From Saprospiraceae bacterium (GTDB taxonomy: Bacteria; Bacteroidota; Bacteroidia; Chitinophagales; Saprospiraceae), in contig JAHDGU010000016.1 of NCBI GenBank assembly GCA_020627535.1, positions 1 to 64,000 on the forward strand: a DNA stretch of 64,000 nt. Reading direction: 5' to 3'. Under the pieces are notes generated by a model that had not been told where the DNA came from, made no database searches, and saw only the letters and a list, made by a program, of their open reading frames with translations. The translations under genes and the position numbers were made by a program. Positions 17,170 through 25,877 of the stretch are shown piece after piece; position 1 is the first letter of the stretch; each line of letters starts with the position of its first letter.

Positions 17170-17568
17170 CTATTTCGTCTCACGGATATTATGAACGCCG
17201 CTCTGGTCCAGTTCCCATTTTTCTCCACGACCAATGGAGAAATTGAGTTCTTTCCATAAGACACCAGAGACTGCTTCGAGCTTGAGATTGTCTGATGACC
17301 GCGTCAAGGTGAACTCAAACTTGGCCTCCTCGTCCTGACTTATGTTTTTGTCAAGATAGAGGTAAGTGTCCGTATAGGTCACTGCTTGCCCATAACTGCC
17401 AGACAGTGTCAAGGTCTTCCAGGCACAGCCTTGGTGACAAGTCATGATCAGATCATTGCCTTTTTCTACGATCCGTACTTGAAACTCACTACTAGTAGTC
17501 TGTGCTAGGCAATGACCACTTAAGAGTAAAAGACTGGCGCTAGCAAGGAGGATTTGGATTGATTTCAT
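17170..17568 (-). CDS. Small secreted protein, function unknown
   Basis: A 132-residue protein with signal peptide KSIQILLASASLLLLSGHCLAQ. The mature part (about 110 residues) is predicted mainly beta, with Cys pair in MTCHQGCAWKTLTLSG that may form a disulfide. I do not recognise the family with certainty. The CHQGCAWKTL motif recurs, to my memory, in uncharacterised Bacteroidota proteins. It lies 28 bases after the DUF6624 gene and 32 before the cupin gene, so it probably shares their transcript. Confidence 0.7.
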   Translation of the reverse strand: MKSIQILLASASLLLLSGHCLAQTTSSEFQVRIVEKGNDLIMTCHQGCAWKTLTLSGSYGQAVTYTDTYLYLDKNISQDEEAKFEFTLTRSSDNLKLEAVSGVLWKELNFSIGRGEKWELDQSGVHNIRETK

Positions 17569-17596
17569 GATAGAGGATTTTTTGATGTAAATGCGA

Positions 17597-18523
17597 TTAT
17601 TTGGTCTTTTGCGGAATATCCCATGCTATACCCCAACGTGAAACGTAGTCTTCTATTGGCCCTAGGCCCACTTCTTCTCTGCGCTGATTGACATATTCTG
17701 GTTCGTCAAGATCTCTCACATGAAAAGAGCCGTCAGCGTCTCTCGAGATCTGAGAACCATAGATTTGTTTACCGCCTTCTCGCAGATTGACCCGATCAAT
17801 GAGCAATGCTAGGCTACTCCAGCTTGCTTCACCTGCGTCAGCGGCTTCTCGCATGACAGGCAAGTATTTCTTTTGCATCTCTATATCGGCATGCTGTATG
17901 ATCAGAAAGACCGTACTAGCAGCACTTCCCTTGACGACGGAGGCTTTGGGCCAACCGTGTTCGTCGATGATCTCTGCAACGCGTGCCTCATTCTTCTCAT
18001 TGATCTGTGCTTTGAGTTCCCAGAGGGCTCTTTGGATAGGAGATTGTACACCGTCGCACTGTTCCTGCACATTGAGATGATAGTAGAATGCTTGATCTTT
18101 GATCTTCATGCGCCAGAGCTCCTTGGATAATTCAGGCATCTCATACTTCCCCCATTTCGCTTCCACTCGCTTGACGATTGAGTTTTCCAGATCTGTCCAT
18201 CGCTCGTCGTCTATAAGGAAGTAAAAGTCTGGATCATTCAGTGCCTGTACAGTGCTATCATTCGCAGTGGCGATGTGGAGATAATGGAATGCGGAGTCTT
18301 TCTTTTGAAGCAGGGCATAGGCGCAGGCTAGATTGTACATATTGCTCCTATTGTCTGGATCAGTAGCTAAGATGTTTTTGTGCTCTTCAATTGCCTCGAT
18401 AAGATTGCCTTCATCTCGGAGGCTATCGGCTGCAGTCTTGATGATCTGCATATTTTGAGCTACGAGGCTTTGTAGGAGAATAGAAATTGTAAAAAAGAAG
18501 CTAGTACAGAGGAGCTTTTTCAT
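17597..18523 (-). CDS. Secreted DUF6624-type protein with TPR-like N-terminus
   Basis: A 308-residue secreted protein. The ATG at 18523 gives KKLLCTSFFFTISILLQSLVAQ as signal peptide; ATGs at 18541 and 18559 only add a charged extension. The N-terminal part has a tetratricopeptide-like pair (AADSLRDEGNLIEAIEEHKNIL, NMYNLACAYALLQKKDSAF). The C-terminal part carries the DUF6624 ending EPEYVNQRREEVGLGPIEDY. The same ending occurs in the lipoprotein at 61925-62716. The function of this domain is unknown. The gene lies about 100 bases after the symporter gene on the same strand. Confidence 0.8.
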   Translation of the reverse strand: MKKLLCTSFFFTISILLQSLVAQNMQIIKTAADSLRDEGNLIEAIEEHKNILATDPDNRSNMYNLACAYALLQKKDSAFHYLHIATANDSTVQALNDPDFYFLIDDERWTDLENSIVKRVEAKWGKYEMPELSKELWRMKIKDQAFYYHLNVQEQCDGVQSPIQRALWELKAQINEKNEARVAEIIDEHGWPKASVVKGSAASTVFLIIQHADIEMQKKYLPVMREAADAGEASWSSLALLIDRVNLREGGKQIYGSQISRDADGSFHVRDLDEPEYVNQRREEVGLGPIEDYVSRWGIAWDIPQKTK

Positions 18524-18622
18524 ACGGCGTCGGACTTTCATCAGTGGTGTGAATTTCAATCAAGTTAATGTCTAGCTTCGCCATGACCAAATATGCTTTG
18601 AAATCTTAACGTATTATCACAA

Positions 18623-20047
18623 TCAATTTGGAGCATTCGATGAGATCATGGACAATGATGAGATGACTGAACTGGCGGCAATGGCCATGATAAATGATGA
18701 AAATCCCAAAGTCCATTTTGGCGAAAGCCAGCCATAGTAAAAAGCAAAGACCAAGAGCAGCCCTATGATGATGCCCACTACAGCCCAAAAGGGACGATGC
18801 ATGCGCCCGAGCAGACAGATCGCGGCTGCGGGAAAGAGTACGGCTAGTCCAGAAAATGCCATCTTGCCCATGTCGAAGATGCTTGCAAAAGGGTGAAAGG
18901 AGATGCCAAGTCCGATGAGGGCGATGAAAAACACGATCACCCGTCCAGCCTTCACCTCCTGAAGATGTGTGCTTCTTGATCGCTTATGTATGCGAAGAAT
19001 ATCTCGGGTGAAAATACTGCTGAGCGCCAAGAGCTGAGAGTCCAATGTCGACATGAAGGCAGCGATCGCTCCGGTCATGATGAGTCCTTGGAACCAAGGA
19101 GGTGTATGTTTGGCGAGCATTAAAGGCAGTATTTTATCTGCTTCCTTGCCTTGTAAATCAGGGAAATCTACATGGCCCCAGATTCCAATCAGTACAGGCA
19201 ATATCGAAATCCCAATCGGAATAAGAGCATATAAAATAGCCGAGGTTTTCAATGTGGGGATGTCCTTTGCAGCAAAGAATCGCATAAATATCTGTGGAAA
19301 CATTGGGACGCAAAAGAACCAGAAAATCAAAAAGCTGAACCACTTTTTTATATCATACGCGCCATCAATGCTTGTGGAAGAGAATAAATCGGGCTTTTGT
19401 ATATAGACCTTTTCATTAATACTTGTAAATCCATCAAGTTGAGATGCAATATAAATCAGTGCTGCCAGCATGAATGTGATCATCAAAATACCTTGCTTTA
19501 CATCCGTCTTGGCAATGCTCTGTAGACCGCCGATGATTACGTATATGACAGTAAATACACTCAGTAAAATAATCGCGAGTCCATACGATATATTGCCACC
19601 TGTGATCTCTTCAAGAATATATCCACCACCTATGATCTGAAGCGCGAGATAGGGCAGCGTAAATATGATCATGACTACCGCAAAGAGCAAAGCAAGAATT
19701 TTGGAGTGTGATCTCGCGTAGATCAATTCTGAGGGTGTGATACTACTATGCTGCTTAGAATATTTCCATGCCGGAACGGCCAGAAGCAAGATAGAAAATC
19801 CTGCAAAGCCTGTGCCCAAAGCCATCATGATATAATGCACAAATCCAAGTCGATAGGCTTCACCTGCAAAACCTAGAAAATAGAAAGCACTAAAGTTGGT
19901 GGCAAGGATTGTAAAAAATAAGGAGAGCGTCGGTAGTGATCTGCCAGCTAAGAAATAGCCTTCAGCACTGCTCGTCTGTGCTTGTCTACCGGCCAAGCTA
20001 CTCCAAAATGTCAGTGCAATGTAAGCTATGAGGATAAAGTAGATCAT
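18623..20047 (-). CDS. Sodium:solute symporter (SSS family)
   Basis: Inner-membrane transporter of 474 residues using the sodium gradient. The ATG at 20047 is chosen because it overlaps the stop of the small upstream membrane protein as ATGA and starts at the first membrane span (MIYFILIAYIALTFWSSLAG). About 12-13 spans are visible. Family marks include EGYFLAGRSLPTLSLFFTI, NFSAFYFLGFAGEAYRLGF and MTGAIAAFMSTLDSQLLALSS. The substrate cannot be assigned from sequence. The 3' end holds one copy of the 16-nt hairpin motif (18715-18730) inside the coding sequence. Confidence 0.9.
   Translation of the reverse strand: MIYFILIAYIALTFWSSLAGRQAQTSSAEGYFLAGRSLPTLSLFFTILATNFSAFYFLGFAGEAYRLGFVHYIMMALGTGFAGFSILLLAVPAWKYSKQHSSITPSELIYARSHSKILALLFAVVMIIFTLPYLALQIIGGGYILEEITGGNISYGLAIILLSVFTVIYVIIGGLQSIAKTDVKQGILMITFMLAALIYIASQLDGFTSINEKVYIQKPDLFSSTSIDGAYDIKKWFSFLIFWFFCVPMFPQIFMRFFAAKDIPTLKTSAILYALIPIGISILPVLIGIWGHVDFPDLQGKEADKILPLMLAKHTPPWFQGLIMTGAIAAFMSTLDSQLLALSSIFTRDILRIHKRSRSTHLQEVKAGRVIVFFIALIGLGISFHPFASIFDMGKMAFSGLAVLFPAAAICLLGRMHRPFWAVVGIIIGLLLVFAFYYGWLSPKWTLGFSSFIMAIAASSVISSLSMISSNAPN
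18715..18730 (-). repeat. NNNC-TTTC-GNNN-AAAW hairpin, stem TGGC/GCCA
   Basis: On the minus strand TGGC TTTC GCCA AAAT, a perfect 4-bp stem. It lies inside the symporter coding sequence, where it encodes the residues W-L-S-P-K-W. The 18 bases TCCATTTTGGCGAAAGCC recur exactly at 29817-29834, between genes. Confidence 0.55.
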
Positions 20048-20235
20048 GATTCTTGTCCGTAGTCTCTGGCCCAAAATCTGAGACATGCGATGTAGATCAG
20101 ATGAATGATGATCATCGGCCACAACCAATCAGGTAAGCCAAGCATATGGCATTTCCAACTCACGGGGCCGACGAGGATGAAGAGGCTCGCGCTAAGCAAG
20201 AGTAAGAGGCAAATGATCATGGATGAGGTCTTCAT
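20044..20235 (-). CDS. Small membrane subunit of the sodium:solute symporter (DUF3311-like)
   Basis: A 63-residue protein with two membrane spans: IICLLLLLSASLFILVGPVSW and WLWPMIIIHLIYIACL, then a short charged tail (RFWARDYGQES). The ATG at 20235 starts KTSSMIICLL; a longer frame exists but adds a non-hydrophobic part. Its stop overlaps the start of the symporter gene as ATGA, a sign of translational coupling. Small two-span proteins next to SSS transporters (DUF3311/YhdT-like) are known as probable subunits. The LPDWLWPMIIIHLIYI stretch fits that pattern. Its 5' end faces the divergent riboswitch. Confidence 0.75.
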   Translation of the reverse strand: MKTSSMIICLLLLLSASLFILVGPVSWKCHMLGLPDWLWPMIIIHLIYIACLRFWARDYGQES

Positions 20236-20304
20236 GGCAATGGTCGATTTCTGCAGAGATATATGCCTTGAACAAATGTAGAGGGATATCACTTAGCTTT
20301 GCAA

Positions 20305-20382
20305 CATCATTTGGGGTGCTTTATGGAGCTGAGATTATACCCATAGAACCTGCCCAGGTCATGCTGGGAAGGGAATATGATC
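20305..20382 (+). ncRNA. TPP riboswitch (THI-box)
   Basis: The conserved THI-box elements appear in order: GGGGTGC, CTGAGAT, ACCC, GAACCTG, then CAGG-TCATGCTGGGAAGGGAA. The P1 helix pairs ATCAT at 20306-20310 with ATGAT at 20377-20381. It lies 54 bases before the ATG of a TonB-dependent receptor, so it should reduce expression of that receptor when thiamin pyrophosphate is plentiful. A small hairpin, CCTGT-CTC-ACAGG at 20391-20403, lies between the aptamer and the start codon and may be part of the expression platform. Thiamin-regulated outer-membrane receptors of this kind are known in Bacteroidota. Confidence 0.93.
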
Positions 20383-20435
20383 TGATCTGTCCTGTCTCAC
20401 AGGGTATCCCGTCATGTATATCAATATGTCATACT

Positions 20436-22874
20436 ATGAAGAAGTGGATCGCCCAATTTGTATGCCTAGTAGGAGTGACTGGTTTGCTCGCTCAGTCTAG
20501 TATATCTGGTAAGATTATCAATGAAGATGGAGAAGCACTAGTAGGTGCAAGTATTGTGATATCTCCCTTGGAGAAGCTCTATGTGAGTGCAGATGACGGA
20601 TCCTTTATCGCTAGCTCTCTCTCAGATGGTCTTTATGATGTGCAGATCAGTTATGTCGGTCATGAGGATCACAGTCAGAGAGTAAATGTTCAAGGTAAGG
20701 ATATCAATTTGGCCACGATCATATTGAGGACCCAGACCAGAGTCTTTGATGCTGTGACCATCAGTGCTGAGGTACTCGATGACCTTGACCCCATCAGTCA
20801 CAGTTATGTCAATAAGGAAGAGCTCCAGAAACTCAATACGGCAAAGGATGTTCCTTTTCTTCTACGACAGACGAGTTCGACAGTGGTGACGAGTGATGCC
20901 GGGACAGGTATCGGCTATACGGGGATGAGAATCCGAGGTTCAGATGCAACGAGGGTCAATGTAACGATCAACGGTATCCCTCTCAACGACTCGGAGTCTC
21001 AGGGTGTGTTTTGGGTCAATATGCCTGACTTGGCTACGAGCACCAACAATATTTTGGTGCAAAGAGGACTAGGGGGATCATCTCTAGGATCCGGCGCCTT
21101 TGGTGCTACCGTCGGAATTGACACTCGGCAGGTAGAGGCAGAGCCGACGGTTCTCTTGAGCAATACGATTGGCTCTTTTGATACTAGGAGACATAGCTTG
21201 ACGCTCAATAGTGGTATGATCAATGAACACTGGAATTTCCAGGCAAGATTGTCGCGTATAGCTTCTGATGGCTACGTGGACAGAGCGACAGCGGATCTTC
21301 GATCATATTATCTCTCAGCGAATTATATAGATGACAAAAATTCTCTGAGTCTCATTCACTTTGCTGGCAAGGAGCGTACATATCAATCATGGTTTGGTAC
21401 ACCACAAGCCTTAGCAAATGGTGATGATCAAGGTATCGATGATTATTGCACGAGAAACTTCTTAAGTGAAGAAGATTGTCAAGCTCTCAGAAGTCAAGGT
21501 AGGACCTATAATTTTTATACCTATGAGGATGAAGTGGATGACTATGGTCAGGATCACTATCAATTACACTATGATCGCGTACTGACCGATGAGCTGAAAC
21601 TAAAATTGAGTCTGCACTACACGCAGGGAGCAGGTTTTTTTGAGCAAGAGCGGTTGGATGATGATTTTTCGGACTATGGCATCGATCCAATTACTGTAGG
21701 TGGCGAGACATTTGATACGGGTGATTTTATCCGACGTCGATGGTTGGACAATGATTACTATGGAGCTGTCCTCCGCTTGAATAAATCTGGAAATACAGAT
21801 GGCTTCGAATTTGGTGCTGCCTTCCATCGCTATCTCGGAGATCACTTTGGAGAAGTGATCTGGTCAGAATTTGGTGCAGCAGCGCCGAAGGACTTTCCGT
21901 ATTACTTCAGTGATGCGACCAAGGATGACTTTAATATCTACGGGAAGTATGAGCGCAAATTGACAGATAAGCTCAAGATGAATGTAGATCTTCAATATCG
22001 TCAAGTGAATTATGCCGGAGAGGGTGTCAATGATGATCTGAGAGCTTTGGATTTTTCACATGATTTTTCATTTTTCAATCCCAAGCTCGGACTCAATTAT
22101 GTCCTCAATGAACAGTCTGCTCTCTATGCCTACTATGGTAGGGGAAATCGAGAGCCGGATCGAAATGACTTTACCGAGTCCACGGGTACCGATCCGCGAT
22201 CTGAGCGCCTGGACAATGTCGAACTGGGATATCGCCTGCGCAAAGATGATCTGCAGGTGTCAGCCAATGCATACTATATGGGATATAAGGACCAGCTCGT
22301 GCTTACTGGTGCACTCAATGATGTAGGTGGTGCGATCAGGACCAATGTAGATGAGAGCTATCGTCTAGGACTCGAACTGGAAGCCGCCTATCATATCTCA
22401 AGTAAGCTATTGCTGAGAGGAAATCTGAGCCTCAATCGGACGAATATTTCATCCTTTGATGAAATTATTTTTGATTTTTTCAACAATGAGGAGATTGTCA
22501 TTCAGCATGAGAATACTGAGATAGCTTACTCGCCGGAGACAGTGGCTTTTTTGGGCTTGAGTTATCGGCCGCTGAGTGATTGGGAGCTAGGCCTTACGGC
22601 CAAATATGTCGGTGAACAATTTTTGGACAATACGTCAAATCCTGATAGAGCGCTCGAGTCCTATTTACACTCCGATTTCTTTGCGGCCTATGACTTCTCC
22701 ATCGGCCGTCCCAAGAATGGGCGAATAAATTTTCAGGTCTTTAATGTATTCAATTCGCTGTATTCCAATAATGGCTACACTTTTAGCTATGCTTTTTATG
22801 AGACTATCACGGAGAACTTTGTTTACCCCCAGGCAGATCGGCATTTTATGTTGAGCTTGGATTTGAGGTTTTAA
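20436..22874 (+). CDS. TonB-dependent receptor, probable thiamin uptake (TPP-riboswitch controlled)
   Basis: Outer-membrane active transporter of 812 residues. The ATG at 20436 starts signal peptide KKWIAQFVCLVGVTGLLAQ; the open frame continues upstream only because it crosses the riboswitch. Order: carboxypeptidase-like regulatory domain at about 23-100 (SISGKIINEDGEALVGASIV), plug at about 125-240 (LRQTSSTVVTSDAG, MRIRGSDATRVNVTINGIPL, RGLGGSSLGSGAFGATV), then the beta-barrel ending with aromatic FMLSLDLRF. The riboswitch points to thiamin or a thiamin precursor as substrate; this rests on regulation, not on residues in the barrel. It stands alone; no thiamin synthesis genes are in the window. 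Confidence 0.9.
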   Translation: MKKWIAQFVCLVGVTGLLAQSSISGKIINEDGEALVGASIVISPLEKLYVSADDGSFIASSLSDGLYDVQISYVGHEDHSQRVNVQGKDINLATIILRTQTRVFDAVTISAEVLDDLDPISHSYVNKEELQKLNTAKDVPFLLRQTSSTVVTSDAGTGIGYTGMRIRGSDATRVNVTINGIPLNDSESQGVFWVNMPDLATSTNNILVQRGLGGSSLGSGAFGATVGIDTRQVEAEPTVLLSNTIGSFDTRRHSLTLNSGMINEHWNFQARLSRIASDGYVDRATADLRSYYLSANYIDDKNSLSLIHFAGKERTYQSWFGTPQALANGDDQGIDDYCTRNFLSEEDCQALRSQGRTYNFYTYEDEVDDYGQDHYQLHYDRVLTDELKLKLSLHYTQGAGFFEQERLDDDFSDYGIDPITVGGETFDTGDFIRRRWLDNDYYGAVLRLNKSGNTDGFEFGAAFHRYLGDHFGEVIWSEFGAAAPKDFPYYFSDATKDDFNIYGKYERKLTDKLKMNVDLQYRQVNYAGEGVNDDLRALDFSHDFSFFNPKLGLNYVLNEQSALYAYYGRGNREPDRNDFTESTGTDPRSERLDNVELGYRLRKDDLQVSANAYYMGYKDQLVLTGALNDVGGAIRTNVDESYRLGLELEAAYHISSKLLLRGNLSLNRTNISSFDEIIFDFFNNEEIVIQHENTEIAYSPETVAFLGLSYRPLSDWELGLTAKYVGEQFLDNTSNPDRALESYLHSDFFAAYDFSIGRPKNGRINFQVFNVFNSLYSNNGYTFSYAFYETITENFVYPQADRHFMLSLDLRF

Positions 22875-22891
22875 TTTTTCCCAATGACAGG

Positions 22892-22925
22892 AAAAGGGTA
22901 TGTCGCAATGCGGCATACCCTTTTT
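22892..22925. terminator. Bidirectional rho-independent terminator
   Basis: AAAAGGGTATG at 22892-22902 pairs with CATACCCTTTTT at 22914-22925, continued inward by CGC/GCG with one mismatch. The A tract and T tract make it work in both directions. It lies between the convergent stops of the TonB receptor (22874) and the T9SS protein (22942). Confidence 0.9.
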
Positions 22926-22941
22926 GATTCATCAAACCAGG

Positions 22942-25656
22942 CTATTTGATGACTTTTTGGCTAGACCTCAATTGGTCCTCTTCCCAGAGCTTGATCAAAT
23001 AAAAGCCTCTTGGGAGATTACTGAGAATGAGTTGTATGTCATTTTCTCCGTATTGGGCGATGAGAGAATGAGACTGGATCACCTTGCCCTGAGCATCGTG
23101 CAATGTGATCTGATGAGAGATTCCTTGCTGAGAAGATTGAAACCGGACGTTGGCATAGTCGGTTACAGGATTGGGGCTTACTGCGATGTCTAGATCTTCT
23201 TCTACTCTCTCTTGCTTGCCAAATCTGACATCCGTGAGTTTTAGATCAAAGTCTCTGCGCTTTCCAGTTTCATTCCAGAGCTCAAAGGTGATCATGCGTA
23301 TATCGCTGAAGTCCATCTCTCCTTCTGCTGCTAGATTGAAATCTTTTTGGAAGATCATATGCGTTTGTTTGCTGCCGTCAAGACGTACTGTGTACCTAGG
23401 CTGATCTTGCCATTCTGCAATATCCGCTTTGACAAGGACGATTTCAAGTAGACCTTCTGCTTCTGTGCTGAAGTTTAGATTGCTGTACTCGTCGAGATCT
23501 ACAGGCAGGAATGCAGGATTCAGTGATCTGAAAGCTGTGAATTTCTCGTCGTATTGTCCTGTCGCATGAAGATCTCGACCGACCCAGTACTCATTATAAT
23601 TACCTCTAGAGCCTTGCGATATTTCATAATCTCTGATGGTAGTGCTCTCATTTTCTTGAATTCCCCATTGGCCATCGGCGACAAAAATGACATCGTTTTG
23701 CTGGTCACCAGTACGAATGGTCATCCCGACATCTGCAACACTACCAAGCTTGACTTGGAAGACGTTTTCGCTCACGGATACTTGAGTCGTTTCTACAATT
23801 TCGTTGGAAGTTTCCGTCTCATGATACACCAAATCGAGATCAATTTTTGAGTTGCCATCTACACCATTGACGAATGCTAGGATTTCTTCATTTTGGTAGT
23901 AGACTGACGAGATGTACACCTCAGGGATTCTGCCGACGTCAAATTTTATGATTTGTGCCTCAGTATTCAGTGCTTTCAGTACATTGGCAGCCATGATCTC
24001 CAGGTCCTCAATTGTTGATGCCCAGATTTGGAAATTGAAGTACTCTTTTTCTTGGGTATACTGATCTAGGGTCCAGTGGTTTTCTAGCGTCCATTGATCT
24101 TCCTCGTTGAGCCAAGCCGAGAGGTTGATGTTGTACTCATGTTTTCCGTCGTTGCGTTTAAAAGCTGCGATAATTAATCCGGCTATTCTTGACTTAAAGA
24201 TGTCTGTGATTTGATGTCCTTGAAATCTATCGCAGATGTACTTCGTATGTTCATATGGACCATTCTCTGATTTTGTAGCAAGGACCGCTGCCTTTCTGGT
24301 CTCACCCCAGTAATAGTCGGCGGCGATAATCTGTGTCGCATTGGTAATTGTCAATAAGTCTGTCGGAGAGGTGATGTATACCTCGCTAGCAGGCAGGAGC
24401 CCCTCGGTGACATAGTGCTCTATGTGATCAGGAGTCCTGTATCTGATGTAATCGTCCATGCTAAGAAGCTCACTAGGATCATCAAAGTCAATGTGTTCTT
24501 TGACTCGCTTGTAGTTTCTAGCTGCTATTTTGTGTGATAGCCTACTATTACTTTCTAGACCACCTTCACCACCACTTGATGAACCGTCATCACAGTTTTC
24601 GTAGTTTGAGCAATCAGGATCATCACAGTCTATGAGCCCATCACCATCATTATCAATACCGTCGTTGCAATCTGACTCGTAGCAATCGATATATTCTGTA
24701 CAGGCAGGATCTTCACAGTCGGTCAGTCCATCTCCATCGTCGTCTATTCCATTGCCACATATTTCCTGTGGCACTTCTGCTAGCGGACATCTCGCTCCAT
24801 CATTGCTTCCTGCTGTAGGTCCAAAAGCGAATGTGCTAGACGAGATTGCGTCACCTACATTGAGATCTTGGACAGCTGTGATTTTGTAGATAGTGCCAGT
24901 CTGATTTGAAGAAATGTACAAGTTTCCATCTGGATCAAAATAGACGGCTCCAAATGTGTATTGTTCGCCATTGAGAACTGGAACAAGACCAATGTCTGTG
25001 ACATCACCTGTGCTGACATCAATTCTGATGAGCATGCCTGGTCTTGTTACTGTGTATAGCATGGCGTCTACTGGGTTAAAGGCCCAATCTGCTATATTCG
25101 GATTGGAGCTCAGCTCAAATGAGTTTCTGAATTTTCCATAGTTCTCAGATTCTGGATTGACGTCCACACAGTACACTGTACTTCCGCTGGGTTTGAGATA
25201 ATAAATTCCCGAAGAGTCAACATCTCCGATGTAGGAATTTGCACTGGGCAATTCTTCAATGATATAAACTGTGGTCGCATAGTTATTACCGACTTTGGCA
25301 ATGGCTTTATCAGGAGTGGTCAAAGACCCCCAGATCATTCCATCAGTGTTGTTATAGCCACATGCATTGATATTTCCCTCGACGATGTCTACTGCTGCAA
25401 GCTCTGTAGTTCCAGAGGCTAAGTTGACTTTGTACACATCATTGTATTGGAATAGGTAGGCTTCTACAGGACATTCAAATTGTTGCGGGCAGTCTTGATA
25501 GTTAGCGCAGTCTTGATCTTGACAATCTATCAATCCATCGCCATCGTCATCTATGCCATTGTCACAGATTTCGATATTGTCAAATGCCAACAAGGGAAAT
25601 GTGATGCAGCCCAGGCTAAGGCTAAGTAGTAAAGTGAGTATTGTTTTTAGTTTCAT
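22942..25656 (-). CDS. T9SS type A secreted protein with acidic DxDxDG repeats
   Basis: Secreted protein of 904 residues. The ATG at 25656 gives signal peptide KLKTILTLLLSLSLGCITFPLLA. Order: a Cys-bounded acidic repeat (CDNGIDDDGDGLIDCQDQDC) near 35, a propeller-like DUF6923-type region with strands such as NPVDAMLYTVTRPGMLIRID, two more acidic repeats (CGNGIDDDGDGLTDCEDPAC; CNDGIDNDGDGLIDCDDPDC) that look calcium-binding, a long middle part starting LESNSRLSHKIAARN, and a type A sorting domain (SPNPVTDYANVRF ... LPRGFYLIKLW ... QKVIK). The sorting domain implies export by the type IX system and attachment to, or release from, the cell surface. The task is unknown. An 85-residue stretch near 600 resembles material in other Bacteroidota exoproteins. 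Confidence 0.85.
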   Translation of the reverse strand: MKLKTILTLLLSLSLGCITFPLLAFDNIEICDNGIDDDGDGLIDCQDQDCANYQDCPQQFECPVEAYLFQYNDVYKVNLASGTTELAAVDIVEGNINACGYNNTDGMIWGSLTTPDKAIAKVGNNYATTVYIIEELPSANSYIGDVDSSGIYYLKPSGSTVYCVDVNPESENYGKFRNSFELSSNPNIADWAFNPVDAMLYTVTRPGMLIRIDVSTGDVTDIGLVPVLNGEQYTFGAVYFDPDGNLYISSNQTGTIYKITAVQDLNVGDAISSSTFAFGPTAGSNDGARCPLAEVPQEICGNGIDDDGDGLTDCEDPACTEYIDCYESDCNDGIDNDGDGLIDCDDPDCSNYENCDDGSSSGGEGGLESNSRLSHKIAARNYKRVKEHIDFDDPSELLSMDDYIRYRTPDHIEHYVTEGLLPASEVYITSPTDLLTITNATQIIAADYYWGETRKAAVLATKSENGPYEHTKYICDRFQGHQITDIFKSRIAGLIIAAFKRNDGKHEYNINLSAWLNEEDQWTLENHWTLDQYTQEKEYFNFQIWASTIEDLEIMAANVLKALNTEAQIIKFDVGRIPEVYISSVYYQNEEILAFVNGVDGNSKIDLDLVYHETETSNEIVETTQVSVSENVFQVKLGSVADVGMTIRTGDQQNDVIFVADGQWGIQENESTTIRDYEISQGSRGNYNEYWVGRDLHATGQYDEKFTAFRSLNPAFLPVDLDEYSNLNFSTEAEGLLEIVLVKADIAEWQDQPRYTVRLDGSKQTHMIFQKDFNLAAEGEMDFSDIRMITFELWNETGKRRDFDLKLTDVRFGKQERVEEDLDIAVSPNPVTDYANVRFQSSQQGISHQITLHDAQGKVIQSHSLIAQYGENDIQLILSNLPRGFYLIKLWEEDQLRSSQKVIK

Positions 25657-25687
25657 CTGATCTATTCTTTGATGCAAATCTGAGCTT

Positions 25688-25703
25688 AGGCTTTCGCCCA
25701 AAT
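25688..25703 (+). repeat. NNNC-TTTC-GNNN-AAAW hairpin, imperfect (AGGC/GCCC)
   Basis: AGGC TTTC GCCC AAAT pairs at three of four stem positions and keeps the constant loop and tail. It lies 32 bases upstream of the start of the minus-strand T9SS gene, in the divergent gap. Confidence 0.45.
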
Positions 25704-25795
25704 ACCGTGGTTTCGATTTTTGGCGGACTTCGCCAGTTTTTTGGTTGTTGCATTCACCTTCTCTGGCCAGTCATCTTCGGATGGCTTGTGATTTC

Positions 25796-25811
25796 TTACC
25801 CATATGGGTAG
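25796..25811. promoter_or_regulatory. Palindrome TTACCCA-TA-TGGGTAG upstream of an S74-like surface gene
   Basis: A perfect 14-base palindrome, TACCCATATGGGTA (25797-25810), lies 67 bases before the ATG at 25878. A near-identical palindrome lies at 44616-44631, 46 bases before the ATG of another gene of the same type. Shape and placement fit a dimeric regulator site; the regulator is unknown. Confidence 0.4.
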
Positions 25812-25877
25812 TTTCTTGAAAGAGGATCAGATCGTTCTTTGGACTTTCATTTTTGATGACAATCAACAGATACATCC

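Noticed and set aside
20223-20435. Open frame in phase with the TonB receptor, upstream of ATG 20436
   Set aside because: It translates the TPP riboswitch; the signal peptide starts at 20436.
25731-25755. TGGCG-GACTT-CGCCA followed by GTTTTTT
   Set aside because: It lies between divergent gene starts with no plus-strand gene ending upstream, so a terminator role is not supported.
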